Assembly (NCBI RefSeq): GCF_002188635.1
Contig: NZ_NINX01000035.1
Location: 186,001-250,000 of the forward strand
Length of the DNA: 64,000 bases
Source of the DNA: Pigmentiphaga sp. NML030171
Lineage (GTDB): Bacteria > Pseudomonadota > Gammaproteobacteria > Burkholderiales > Burkholderiaceae_B
Direction: 5' to 3'
Every line of letters starts with the position of its first letter. The first letter of the stretch is position 1. Shown here piece after piece: positions 17,266-25,108 of this stretch. Both the position numbers and the translations under genes were made by a program. The notes beneath the pieces were generated by a model, which ran no database searches, was not told the origin of the DNA, and saw only the letters and a list, made by a program, of their open reading frames with translations.

Positions 17266-18255
17266 TCAGGCCAGGCGCATGGCATCCTTCCTGTCGATTA
17301 CCGAGAAGCCGGCTTCCTGCAGCAGCTTGTAGATGGTCTCTATCTCCGCTTTCTTGGGTGCGGGCATCGGTGGCCGCATGAAAGGATTGGGGATCAGCCC
17401 CCGCAGCCACGTCGCGACCTTGTAGCGCACGTGCAGCCGCCCCATGTCGGCTACGTATTCGTGAAGTTGCGAGAGGCCTCCCTGCCAGATCCGGCACGCG
17501 CGTTCAAGATCCCGCTGGTCCCAGGCGTCCAGGTGATCCAACATGTTTTCCATTCCGTAATTCCAGAAACCGCTGAGCGTGCCGTCGAAGAGATCCGTCG
17601 CCCGGTATTCATGGAAACGTGAAGCCAGGGCCGCCATGACCGATACGCGCCGAGGCAGGGTTCGCAAGGCTTTGCCTATGATGCGGTAGCCCTCGTAGCC
17701 ATAGGTCATTTTCCAGCCCACGATATTCGGTATTTCTCGACAGATGGCCAGCGTTGCCTCGACCGGCAGGCCCGGCGTGAAGGGGGCCGCCGACCCGGAA
17801 ACAGGATGAGTGATGATGGGCAGGTCGACCGCCCGGTCCTGCGCCTTGATCTGATCGGCCCAGACCTCGGGATACTTGTCCGCGTCCCAGCACGAGGTGA
17901 TGTCTTGAGCTCCCCCAGGGGGGGTGACGAAAATGCCGTCCACGCCTAGCGCCTTGGCGTCTCGGGCGGTCTCGACGACTTCTGCAGTTGTCAGCGCCCA
18001 CGTGCCCGCGATCAAGGGTACCGCGCCATTGTTTTCTTCGACCGCAATTTCGAGCACGCGTCTTTTTTCCTCGCGGGTCAACGTGAAAATCTCGCCCGCC
18101 TCGGGATTGATGCAGAGTCCACCCCGTGCGCGAAAGCGGTCGTTCTTCAGGAAATTCTGCAGGAATTTCCGGTACGCCGACTCGTCCACCTTGAGGTCTT
18201 CCGTAAATGGCAGTAGCACTGCTGCATAGCACACGTCACCCAGGGTTTTCTCCAT
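17266..18255 (-). CDS. Dihydrodipicolinate synthase/N-acetylneuraminate lyase-family enzyme
   Basis: A 329-residue class I aldolase-type TIM barrel. GGLCINPEAGEIFTLTREEK is the equivalent of the family's GTTGE segment, VPLIAGTWALTTAEVVETA follows, and NIVGWKMTYGYEG carries the Schiff-base Lys. It is not lysine-biosynthetic DapA: the active-site loops and the catabolic context differ. Such enzymes cleave or dehydrate 2-keto acids. ATG 18255 has GGAG 6 bp upstream; ATG 18267 is an alternative. It is divergent from a TetR gene with a palindrome between, and followed by a Bug receptor. Substrate unknown. Confidence 0.87.
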   Translation of the reverse strand: MEKTLGDVCYAAVLLPFTEDLKVDESAYRKFLQNFLKNDRFRARGGLCINPEAGEIFTLTREEKRRVLEIAVEENNGAVPLIAGTWALTTAEVVETARDAKALGVDGIFVTPPGGAQDITSCWDADKYPEVWADQIKAQDRAVDLPIITHPVSGSAAPFTPGLPVEATLAICREIPNIVGWKMTYGYEGYRIIGKALRTLPRRVSVMAALASRFHEYRATDLFDGTLSGFWNYGMENMLDHLDAWDQRDLERACRIWQGGLSQLHEYVADMGRLHVRYKVATWLRGLIPNPFMRPPMPAPKKAEIETIYKLLQEAGFSVIDRKDAMRLA

Positions 18256-18281
18256 CACCATCTCCATTTCCCTACTGAAAT

Positions 18282-18296
18282 TTGTAGTGACTACAA
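18282..18296. promoter_or_regulatory. Putative TetR operator
   Basis: TTGTAGTGACTACAA is a perfect 15-bp dyad with 7-bp arms and one central base. It lies 27 bp from the DHDPS-family start and about 115 bp before the TetR start, the normal place for a self-regulating TetR repressor site. Confidence 0.65.
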
Positions 18297-18411
18297 TTAT
18301 GAGCACAGTCGATTTTTGTGAAGATTGGTATTTCCACCTAATCAAGGAAGATGGCCCGGGAGAGCCGCGCAGAGGGTCTGGTATCCTGGGCGCGGCCGCT
18401 ATTTAGAACCT

Positions 18412-19056
18412 ATGGACAAGCACACTGCAGGCGTGAGCCCCAAGCTGGGGCTGCGCGAGCGCAACAAGCTCGAAAAGCTCGACCGCATTCGACGCGCGGC
18501 GCAAGAATTATTCGAACAGCAAGGCTTCGATGCGACGACGACTCGGGAGATTGCCGAGCGGGCGGACGTAGGAATCGGCACCCTGTTCATGTATGCGGTG
18601 GACAAGCGGGATCTGCTGTTCCTGATTTTCAACGATGCGCTGGACGTGATGGTCGATGAAGCGTTTGCCCGGGTCGACCGGCGCAAGACATTGAGCGCGC
18701 AGGCGGCGGCGGTGTTCGCACATTTCTATCAGGTCTTTCATTCCCGCGCCGCGCTCGCCAAGATCCTGCTGCGTGAATTGGTGTTCTTTTCAGAGGGCAG
18801 GCAGGCTGCTCAGTATTTGGCGAACCGGCAGCGCATCATGGCCGGTCTGGAGGACTTGGCGAAGGAGGCGATCAGGCGGGGAAGGATCCGGACCACCGAA
18901 AGTCCGGAGCAGGTCGCAAAAGTGTTCTTTTTCCTGTATTCGGGCGAGATTCGCCTGTGGCTAAGTGCCGATGAGCCGGACCTCGCGCAGGGTATCGAAA
19001 CCTTGCAGCGGACCTTCGCGTCATATGGGAGGGGACTTGGCGAGACGGTGCGTTGA
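18412..19056 (+). CDS. TetR-family transcriptional regulator
   Basis: A 214-residue regulator. The HTH lies at about residues 20-68 (IRRAAQELFEQQGFDATTTREIAERADVGIGTLFMYAVDKRDLL). The helical C-terminal domain holds FFSEGRQAAQYLANRQ and VAKVFFFLYSGEIRLWL, where the ligand would bind. It is divergent from the DHDPS-like/Bug pair and probably represses it through the dyad at 18282-18296. No good ribosome site precedes ATG 18412. Effector unknown. Confidence 0.9.
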   Translation: MDKHTAGVSPKLGLRERNKLEKLDRIRRAAQELFEQQGFDATTTREIAERADVGIGTLFMYAVDKRDLLFLIFNDALDVMVDEAFARVDRRKTLSAQAAAVFAHFYQVFHSRAALAKILLRELVFFSEGRQAAQYLANRQRIMAGLEDLAKEAIRRGRIRTTESPEQVAKVFFFLYSGEIRLWLSADEPDLAQGIETLQRTFASYGRGLGETVR

Positions 19057-19115
19057 GCCGACGGCGCGACGCGTGTCCATGATGTCTTACGCCACCGGCG
19101 TGGCGGAGGGCCGCT

Positions 19116-19139
19116 GGCCGCGGCTCAGCAGCCGCGGCC
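19116..19139. terminator. Bidirectional hairpin between convergent genes
   Basis: GGCCGCGGCT and AGCCGCGGCC form a perfect 10-bp GC stem with loop CAGC, between the TetR gene and a convergent Bug gene. No U-tract on either side; termination is a guess from position. Confidence 0.45.
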
Positions 19140-19166
19140 TGGATGGATGACGAAGCCCTCCTCCGG

Positions 19167-20156
19167 CTAGTCAATCCGTACGTCGGCCTGCTTGATGATG
19201 GCCCGGTATTTGGTGGCTTCGGCCTTGACGAAATCGGCGAAGGCTTGACCTTTCAGGTCCTTGGGCACCGCGCCCATGTTGCGGATGTTGGTCAGCACCG
19301 CTTCGTTCTTGAGCGCCGCGGCGGCGGCCGATTGCAGTTTGGCGATGGCCGGGGCCGGGGTTCCGGCCGGCACGAACAGGCCGAACCAGGCTTCGGTGTT
19401 GTAGCCCTTGAGCCCCGACTCGTTCAGCGTCGGCACGTCGGGCAACGCCGGTGAACGCTCCAGGCTGCTGACCGCCAGCGCCCGCAGCTTGCCGGCCTGG
19501 ATTTGCTGCGACACGGTCGGGATGTTGATCATCAGCGCCGAGATTTCCCCACCCATGACGGCGGTGACGGCAGGCGCCGCGCCTTTGTAGGGTACGTGCG
19601 GGATATCTATGCCGGCCATGGAGTTGAAGAGAATGGCCGAGAGGTGCGACAGGCTACCATTGCCGCCCGACCCGACGTTGAGCTTGCCGGGGTTGGCCTT
19701 GGCGTAGGCAATGAACTCGCCGATGTTCTTGACCGGCAGCGCGGGGTTGACGACCAGCACATTGGGCGCGCTGGCCAACAACGAGACGGTGCTGAAGGCT
19801 TTCTCGGAATCATAGGGCAGCTTGCTATAGAGCCCCGGCGTGACGGCGTGGGTACTGGCGTTGCCCAGCAGCACCGTATAACCGTCGGCGGCCGCCTTGG
19901 CGGTGGTGTCCGAGGCGATGCTGCCGCCCGCGCCTGGCTTGTTTTCGATCACCAGGCTCTGACCCAACACTTCGCCCATGGCCTTGCCTACGTTGCGGGC
20001 AAGGACGTCCGATCCGTCGCCCGGGGGCGAGGGGACGATCAGGCGGATCGGCCGCTCGGGGTATTCGGCATGGGCGCTATGCATACTCGCGCCGGCCAGG
20101 GCCAGGCCGGCGGCCATAGCGACCGATGTGCGCCGCAACGCAGTGACGAAACTCAT
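19167..20156 (-). CDS. Bug/TctC-family substrate-binding protein
   Basis: A 329-residue receptor. The signal peptide ends at HSAHA-EYPERP. The mature part has YPERPIRLIVPSPPGDGSDVLARNVGKAMG, ENKPGAGGSIASD, ADGYTVLLGN, VPYKGAAPAVTAVMGGEI and LPDVPTLNESG. It is the last gene of a leftward unit behind the ACMSD-like and RidA-like genes, with 28 bp between it and the decarboxylase gene, so its ligand is probably an aromatic or muconate-type acid. Confidence 0.93.
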   Translation of the reverse strand: MSFVTALRRTSVAMAAGLALAGASMHSAHAEYPERPIRLIVPSPPGDGSDVLARNVGKAMGEVLGQSLVIENKPGAGGSIASDTTAKAAADGYTVLLGNASTHAVTPGLYSKLPYDSEKAFSTVSLLASAPNVLVVNPALPVKNIGEFIAYAKANPGKLNVGSGGNGSLSHLSAILFNSMAGIDIPHVPYKGAAPAVTAVMGGEISALMINIPTVSQQIQAGKLRALAVSSLERSPALPDVPTLNESGLKGYNTEAWFGLFVPAGTPAPAIAKLQSAAAAALKNEAVLTNIRNMGAVPKDLKGQAFADFVKAEATKYRAIIKQADVRID

Positions 20157-20184
20157 GGCATTTCCTTGTGGGGGTGGGAAGAGG

Positions 20185-21192
20185 TCAGCGTACCAGGGCT
20201 TGCAGGCCGAAGAATTCGACCGCGTTGTCGGCGTAGATCGCGCGCTTGTCGGCGTCGCTGAAGCCGGGCTGTTCGGCCACCAGCTTGCCGATGGACTGTT
20301 CGCCCAGCGGGAAGGGATAGTCCGAGCCCAGCATGATGCGGTCGGTGCCCATCACGTCGGCCAGCAGGCGCAGCGCGCCCGGATCGAACACGGCCGAGTC
20401 GACGTAGAAGCGCTTGACGTATTCCGAGGGCAGGCGCGGGCAGTCCTTGCGGATGATGTCGCGATGCTTCCAGGCGTTGTCCACGCGGCCCAGCATGAAG
20501 GCGAACGAGCCGCCGCCGTGGGCGAAGCAGATCTTCAGCGATTCGGGGATGCGCTCGAAGGCGCCCGACAGGATCAGCGACAGGATGCCCAGCTGCGTTT
20601 CGGCGGGCATGGCCACGAGCCAGGGCAGCATCCATTGCTTCATGCGGTTGCCGCCCATCATGTCCCACGGATGCACCAGCAGCGGGATGCCTTCGTTCGC
20701 GCAGTGCTGCAGGAACGTGACCAGACCCTCGTCATCGAGGTCGCGGTCGCCCAGGTGGTTGCCGATCTGCACGCCGTGGTGGCCCGTGGCCTTGGCACGC
20801 GAGGCTTCGCGGCAGGCGGCGTCGATGTCCTGCAGCGGCACCTGCGCCAGCGCGACCAGGCGCTTGGGCGCGGCGGCACAGAATTCCAGCGCCAGGTCGT
20901 TCATGCGCTGGGCCCAGGGCAGGACCTTCTCGGGCGTGAACTCGTAGCCGAACATGATGGGCGTGGCGCAGGTGATCTGGATGTCCACGCCCTGGGCGTC
21001 CATCTCGGCCAGGCGTGCCTGCGGGTCCCACAGCGCGTCGTAGACGGGGCGGAAGGGTTTGTCGGCTCGCATGATGTCGCCGGTCTTGCCGTCCGGCGCC
21101 ACCTGCAGCCAGGGCGCGCGCTCGACGCTCAGGGCGGCGGCTTCTTCCCGCGTGATGCGCGGGAAGTGGTGGGCGTGCATGTCGATTTTCAT
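20185..21192 (-). CDS. Amidohydrolase, 2-amino-3-carboxymuconate-6-semialdehyde decarboxylase-like
   Basis: A 335-residue metal-dependent TIM-barrel enzyme of the ACMSD branch. DMHAHHFP (HxH), [27 protein letters not shown] and [12 protein letters not shown] provide the zinc-binding His and Asp residues in the known order. ACMSD decarboxylates the ring-cleavage product of 3-hydroxyanthranilate. The next gene upstream is a 2-aminomuconate deaminase-like protein, which supports this pathway (nbaD/nbaF-like pair). The oxygenase (NbaC) and semialdehyde dehydrogenase (NbaE) are not in the window, so related carboxylic substrates remain possible. Confidence 0.85.
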   Translation of the reverse strand: MKIDMHAHHFPRITREEAAALSVERAPWLQVAPDGKTGDIMRADKPFRPVYDALWDPQARLAEMDAQGVDIQITCATPIMFGYEFTPEKVLPWAQRMNDLALEFCAAAPKRLVALAQVPLQDIDAACREASRAKATGHHGVQIGNHLGDRDLDDEGLVTFLQHCANEGIPLLVHPWDMMGGNRMKQWMLPWLVAMPAETQLGILSLILSGAFERIPESLKICFAHGGGSFAFMLGRVDNAWKHRDIIRKDCPRLPSEYVKRFYVDSAVFDPGALRLLADVMGTDRIMLGSDYPFPLGEQSIGKLVAEQPGFSDADKRAIYADNAVEFFGLQALVR

Positions 21193-21226
21193 GATGGGCT
21201 TGATGTCTGGTGTTGTCGTGGCGGGA

Positions 21227-21643
21227 TCAGAGCGGCTTGTAGGCGACCGCCTTGATCTCGATGCGCAGGTGCGGGTGGGGCAGCTGGTGCACGGCCACCG
21301 TGGTGCGGGCCGGGCCGTCGTAGTCGAAGAATTCGCCGTAGACCTCGTTGTAGCCACCGAAGTCGCTCATGTCGACCAGGAAGGTGCCGATCTCGACGAC
21401 GTCGGACAGCGAGGCCCCGGCGGTGCCCAGGATGTCGCGGATGTTTTCCAGCACCGCGCGGGTCTGGGCGCGGATGTCGAACTTGGTCGTGCCCATGGCG
21501 TCCACTTCCACGCCGGCCAGCGAGTTGTCGGAACGGCGCGAACTGGTGCCCGAGACGAACAGGAAATCGCCGGCGCGCTTGATGTGGGGATACTTGCCGC
21601 GGGGAGTGGCCTTGCCTTCGACGACTTTGGCTTGTGTGCTCAT
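21227..21643 (-). CDS. RidA-family protein, 2-aminomuconate deaminase-like
   Basis: A 138-residue RidA/YjgF-fold enzyme. The pattern [66 protein letters not shown] and [16 protein letters not shown] has the branch's longer N-terminus and the conserved Arg near the C-terminus that holds the carboxylate. 2-Aminomuconate deaminases of nitrobenzoate/tryptophan degradation have this size. ATG 21643 was set from the usual family start. It is the first gene of the leftward unit with the decarboxylase 34 bp downstream. Confidence 0.83.
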   Translation of the reverse strand: MSTQAKVVEGKATPRGKYPHIKRAGDFLFVSGTSSRRSDNSLAGVEVDAMGTTKFDIRAQTRAVLENIRDILGTAGASLSDVVEIGTFLVDMSDFGGYNEVYGEFFDYDGPARTTVAVHQLPHPHLRIEIKAVAYKPL

Positions 21644-21883
21644 GTCTACTCTCTTGTGGGGATGCGCCCGGAGGGGATGCGGGCGGAATACTGACCGGTG
21701 CAAGTCTAGGCAATCCTTTACCGAAAAGAGAATGAATTTATCCGTCGCCGGTATTCGACTTGGCTATGGTGGCTCCACGGAGGACGCATGCCGCTTCGCG
21801 GGCCCCAAGACCCTGATAGGAGTAGGGGTGGCATAGCCGTATATGATGACCGCCTTCAGACCAGAAAAACGGGAAGCCGCGCC

Positions 21884-22861
21884 ATGATCGCCATCGAAAT
21901 CTCCCGCCCCGGCGGGCCCGAAGTCCTGCAAGCCGCCGAGCGCCCCACGCCAGTGCCCGGCGCCGGCGAAATCCTGATCCAGGTTGCCGCCGCCGGCGTC
22001 AACCGGCCCGACGTGGCGCAGCGCCGCGGCACCTACCCGCCGCCTCCGGGCGCCTCCGACCTGCCCGGGCTGGAAGTGGCCGGCACCGTGGCCGCGCTGG
22101 GCGAGGGCGCCTCCGGTTTCGCCGTGGGCGACGCGGTCTGCGCGCTGGTCAATGGCGGTGGCTACGCCGAATACTGCACCGTGCCGGCCACCCAGTGCCT
22201 GCCCGTGCCCAAGGGGCTGAGCATGGTCGAGGCCGCCGGCCTGCCCGAGACCTACTTCACCGTATGGAGCAACGTCTTCATGCGCGGCCGGCTGTCGGGG
22301 CAGGAATCGCTGCTGGTGCACGGCGGCGCGAGCGGTATCGGCACCACGGCCGTGCAACTGGCCAAGGCCCTGGGCCATCCGGTGTATGCCACGGTGGGCA
22401 GCGACGAGCGCGTCGCCGCCGTCGAGAAACTCGGCGCGACCGCCGGGATCAACTACCGCACCCAGGATTTCGTGCAGGAAATCAAGCGCCTGACCGATGG
22501 CCGGGGCGTGGACGTGATCCTGGACATGGTGGCCGGCGACTACGTCGCCCGTGACATCCATTGCCTGGCCGAGGACGGCCGCATCGTGCTGATCGCGCTG
22601 CTGGGCGGCGCGAAGGGCGAGATCGACTTTGCCCGCGTGCTGAGCCGGCGCCTGACCATCACCGGCTCCACGCTGCGCCCGCGCTCGGCCCAGTTCAAGG
22701 GCGAGGTCGCCGCCGCGCTGCGCCAGAACGTCTGGCCGCTGTTCGAGTCCGGGCGGCTGAAGCCCGTAGTCTATGCCACCTTCCCGCTGCGCGAGGCGGA
22801 CAAGGCCCATGCCATGATGGAGTCGGGCGAGCATGTCGGCAAGATCGTGCTGACGGTTTAG
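21884..22861 (+). CDS. NAD(P)H:quinone oxidoreductase, zinc-independent MDR superfamily (PIG3-like)
   Basis: A 325-residue medium-chain dehydrogenase without the zinc ligands. GVNRPDVAQRRGTYPPPPGASD and LPGLEVAGTVAALGEG are typical of the PIG3/QOR branch, and VHGGASGIGTTAVQLAKALG is the NADPH-binding AxxGxxG site. DVILDMVAGDYV follows. Cytoplasmic reduction of quinones with NADPH is expected. ATG 21884 fits the family N-terminus. Lies upstream of tpiA, separated by a terminator-like hairpin. Confidence 0.9.
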   Translation: MIAIEISRPGGPEVLQAAERPTPVPGAGEILIQVAAAGVNRPDVAQRRGTYPPPPGASDLPGLEVAGTVAALGEGASGFAVGDAVCALVNGGGYAEYCTVPATQCLPVPKGLSMVEAAGLPETYFTVWSNVFMRGRLSGQESLLVHGGASGIGTTAVQLAKALGHPVYATVGSDERVAAVEKLGATAGINYRTQDFVQEIKRLTDGRGVDVILDMVAGDYVARDIHCLAEDGRIVLIALLGGAKGEIDFARVLSRRLTITGSTLRPRSAQFKGEVAAALRQNVWPLFESGRLKPVVYATFPLREADKAHAMMESGEHVGKIVLTV

Positions 22862-22940
22862 CCCCTAAGCGCTTCGCGCGCCCGGCATTTTTTACGACAT
22901 TGGCTGCAGCGGTGCGCTGGAGCCGATACAATCGAGGTTT

Positions 22941-22973
22941 TGCCCGCATATTTTTGTACACGCGGGCATTTTT
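22941..22973 (+). terminator. Terminator-like hairpin just before tpiA
   Basis: TGCCCGC (22941-22947) and GCGGGCA (22962-22968) enclose a 14-base loop and are followed by five T residues. It ends 12 bp before the tpiA ATG. It may end the quinone oxidoreductase transcript or act as a leader attenuator, since a TACAAT hexamer lies upstream at 22927-22932. Confidence 0.5.
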
Positions 22974-22985
22974 CGATTCTTGTCG

Positions 22986-23765
22986 ATGGCAACTAAACAG
23001 AATATCCGCCGCCTGGTGCTCGGCAACTGGAAGATGCACGGCAGCCTGGCCGCCAACGGCCAGCTGCTCTCGGCCATACGCAGCGGCTGGAACCAGTCCT
23101 CCGGCGCCGCCGCCTGCGACGTCGGCGTCTGCGTGCCGTTTCCCTACCTGGCCCAGGCCGAATCCGCGCTGACCGACTCCGATATCGCCTGGGGCGCCCA
23201 GGACATCAGCGTCCACCAGCAGGGTGCCTATACCGGCGAGGTTTCCGGCGCCATGCTGTCCGAATTCGGTTGCCGCTACGTGCTGGCGGGCCATTCCGAG
23301 CGGCGCAGCCTGCATGGCGAAACCAGCCGGCTGGTGGCGGACAAGGCCAAGGCCGCGCTGGCCGCCGGCCTGACTCCCGTCGTGTGCGTGGGCGAGACCC
23401 TGGCCGAGCGCGAAGCCGGCCGCACCCTGGCCCTCATCGACGAACAGCTCGAGCCCGTGCTGGCCCTGGGCTGCGAAGCCGTGGCCGCCATGGTCATCGC
23501 CTACGAGCCCGTTTGGGCGATCGGCACCGGCAAGACCGCCAGCCCCGAACAGGCCCAGGAAGTGCATGCCGCCATCCGGGCCGCGCTGCGGGGCGTCGAC
23601 TGCGCCGGCGTGCGCGTGCTGTACGGCGGCAGCGTCAAGGCGGCCAACGCGGCCGAGCTGTTCGCCATGCCCGACATCGATGGCGGCCTGATAGGCGGCG
23701 CCTCGCTGGTGGCCGAAGACTTCCTGCGCATCGCCGAGGCGGGCGCGACAACCCGGAGTGCTTGA
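22986..23765 (+). CDS. tpiA: Triosephosphate isomerase
   Basis: A 259-residue glycolytic enzyme converting dihydroxyacetone phosphate and glyceraldehyde 3-phosphate. [10 protein letters not shown] near the start holds the active-site Asn and Lys, VLAGHSERR the electrophilic His, [12 protein letters not shown] the catalytic Glu and loop 6, and [11 protein letters not shown] the phosphate-binding loop. The start is ATG 22986; a TTG six bases earlier is possible. There is no clear ribosome site. secG starts directly after the stop codon, so the two are co-transcribed. Confidence 0.97.
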   Translation: MATKQNIRRLVLGNWKMHGSLAANGQLLSAIRSGWNQSSGAAACDVGVCVPFPYLAQAESALTDSDIAWGAQDISVHQQGAYTGEVSGAMLSEFGCRYVLAGHSERRSLHGETSRLVADKAKAALAAGLTPVVCVGETLAEREAGRTLALIDEQLEPVLALGCEAVAAMVIAYEPVWAIGTGKTASPEQAQEVHAAIRAALRGVDCAGVRVLYGGSVKAANAAELFAMPDIDGGLIGGASLVAEDFLRIAEAGATTRSA

Positions 23766-24182
23766 ATGTCCGTAATGCTTACCGTCCTGCTGATCGTGCA
23801 GGTCATTTCCGCCCTGACGATCATCGTCCTGGTCCTGCTGCAACAGGGCAAGGGCGCCGACATGGGCTCCGCCTTCGGCGGCGGCTCCGCCGGCAGCCTG
23901 TTCGGTGCCGCCGGCGCGGCCAACTTCCTGTCGCGCACCACCAAGTGGGCGGCGGTCGTCTTCTTCATTTCCACCGCCGCGCTGGCCTACCTGGGTCGTC
24001 CGGCCCCCGCCGCCTCGCAGGGCGGTGTGATGGAGAACCATCCCAGCGACCTGTCGGTGCCCGCCGTTCCCGGCAGTACGCCCGCACCGGCTCCGGCCGC
24101 GCCCGACGCGTCGGTCCCGTCCGTGCCCGCTACCCCGCCGGCCGCGCCCGCGCAGCCCGAGGCACCCGCGCAGAAAAACTAA
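23766..24182 (+). CDS. secG: Preprotein translocase subunit SecG
   Basis: A 138-residue inner-membrane protein with two helices (about residues 3-23 and 54-74) joined by the hallmark LLQQGKGADMGSAFGGGSAGSLFGAAG loop segment. It stabilises SecYEG during export. The C-terminal tail is long and rich in Pro and Ala (from about residue 80), longer than in E. coli but common in betaproteobacteria. It begins right after the tpiA stop and is followed by tRNA-Leu. Confidence 0.95.
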   Translation: MSVMLTVLLIVQVISALTIIVLVLLQQGKGADMGSAFGGGSAGSLFGAAGAANFLSRTTKWAAVVFFISTAALAYLGRPAPAASQGGVMENHPSDLSVPAVPGSTPAPAPAAPDASVPSVPATPPAAPAQPEAPAQKN

Positions 24183-24197
24183 GGCAGTTTCTCTGAG

Positions 24198-24228
24198 GAG
24201 CCCGCAAATGTTATATACTAGCGGGCTC
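24198..24228 (+). promoter_or_regulatory. tRNA-Leu promoter region within an 8-bp inverted repeat
   Basis: TATACT at 24214-24219 is a good -10 element 15 bp before the tRNA. It sits in the loop of a perfect inverted repeat GAGCCCGC (24198-24205) / GCGGGCTC (24221-24228). The GC-rich sequence after the -10 resembles a stringent-control discriminator. No strong -35 hexamer was seen. Confidence 0.5.
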
Positions 24229-24234
24229 ACGCAA

Positions 24235-24319
24235 GCCGTCGTGGTGAAATTGGTAGACACGCTATCTTGAGGGGGTAGTGGCGAAAGCTGTGCGAGTTCG
24301 AGTCTCGCCGACGGCACCA
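24235..24319 (+). tRNA. tRNA-Leu (anticodon GAG)
   Basis: An 85-base tRNA including an encoded CCA. The acceptor GCCGTCG (24235-24241) pairs with CGACGGC (24309-24315). The anticodon stem CTATC/GGTAG holds the loop TTGAGGG, with anticodon GAG at 24269-24271. The long variable arm and the T arm GAGTTCGAGTCTC follow, as in class II leucine tRNAs. Confidence 0.96.
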
Positions 24320-24348
24320 GGATTTTTCCAGGACATCCCTGGCATATC

Positions 24349-24388
24349 AAAAACCCGCACATTCCTTACGAGATGTGCGGGTTTTTTT
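24349..24388 (+). terminator. Strong rho-independent terminator after tRNA-Leu
   Basis: AAAAACCCGCACAT (24349-24362) pairs with ATGTGCGGGTTTTT (24373-24386) around a 10-base loop and runs into seven T residues. It ends the tpiA-secG-tRNA transcription. Confidence 0.88.
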
Positions 24389-24552
24389 GCCGCCGGGCCG
24401 TCCCAAGGCAAAAAAGCGCCCCCTCGGGGGGCAGCGCCGCCGCGTAGCGGCAAGCGTGGGGGCATTTTTTGCCGCCGGGCCGCCCCAAGGCAAAAAAGCG
24501 CCCCCTCGAGGGGCAGCGCCGCCGCGTAGCGGCAAGCGTGGGGGCCTTTCTT
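24389..24552. repeat. Two tandem 82-bp direct repeats
   Basis: Copies at 24389-24470 and 24471-24552 differ at about four positions. Each starts GCCGCCGGGCC, holds a short AAAAAA run, a CCCCCTC-GGGG palindrome and CCGCGTAGCGG, and ends in GGGGGC plus a T-rich tail. The same architecture recurs at 58746-58800. The look is that of a dispersed extragenic palindromic element with terminator-like folding. The 124 bp between here and the next gene (24553-24676) hold nothing I recognise. Confidence 0.8.
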
Positions 24553-24676
24553 GCCGTCACGGGATGTTCGCCTACAGCCGCTCCCCGGCAGCTGGCTGGC
24601 CTGTGCCACCCGGTCGGCTAACTGGGCCTGGCTGAACTGGCCATCGTGCGAGTTCCATTTGACCGCGCCCTTGGCT

Positions 24677-25108
24677 TCAAGCCGATTTCTCCAATACCTG
24701 TTGCAGTTTCTCGAAGAACTGCGGCCATCCGGCCCTGGCGCCGCCGTATGCCTGCTTCTGGTCGGGGCGGAAGCCGGCCTGTTCCATGCGTAGGCGGGTA
24801 CCCGTGCCGGTGGGCGTGAGCGTGAAGGTAACGACGCTGCGCAAATCGAAGGCTGGATCGGCGTGCGTGAAGTTCCAGGTATAGGACAGCGCCTTGTCCG
24901 GCTCGACGACCAGTACCTCGCAATCCAGCGTGCCGCCCCATTCGCCCTGGAGCTTGAAGCGGTGGCCCACGGCGGGGTGGAAGTCATTCTTCATCAGCCA
25001 TTCCTCGATCAGGTGCGGCTGGGTCAACGCGCGCCAGAGCCGGTCCGGCGGGTGGGGGAATTCGCGCTCGACGACGACGGAGCGGGTTTCGGTCGGAGTA
25101 TCGCTCAT
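24677..25108 (-). CDS. SRPBCC/AHSA1-domain protein
   Basis: A 143-residue START-like protein. VVVEREFPHPPDRLWRALTQPHLIEEWLM opens the AHSA1 domain, followed by GEWGGTLDCEVLVVEPDKALSYTW and a C-terminal amphipathic helix (GWPQFFEKLQQVLEK). Such proteins form a hydrophobic ligand cavity. Its ATG overlaps the stop of the ArsR gene by 4 bp (ATGA), so the two are translationally coupled. ArsR-SRPBCC pairs are common; the ligand is unknown. Confidence 0.9.
   Translation of the reverse strand: MSDTPTETRSVVVEREFPHPPDRLWRALTQPHLIEEWLMKNDFHPAVGHRFKLQGEWGGTLDCEVLVVEPDKALSYTWNFTHADPAFDLRSVVTFTLTPTGTGTRLRMEQAGFRPDQKQAYGGARAGWPQFFEKLQQVLEKSA

Noticed and set aside
17266-18255. dapA, lysine-biosynthetic dihydrodipicolinate synthase.
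   Set aside because: The GTTGE segment differs, the protein is longer, and a TetR gene and Bug receptor surround it; a catabolic family member is more likely.
24389-24552. CRISPR array.
   Set aside because: The two repeats are contiguous without spacers and no cas genes are present.
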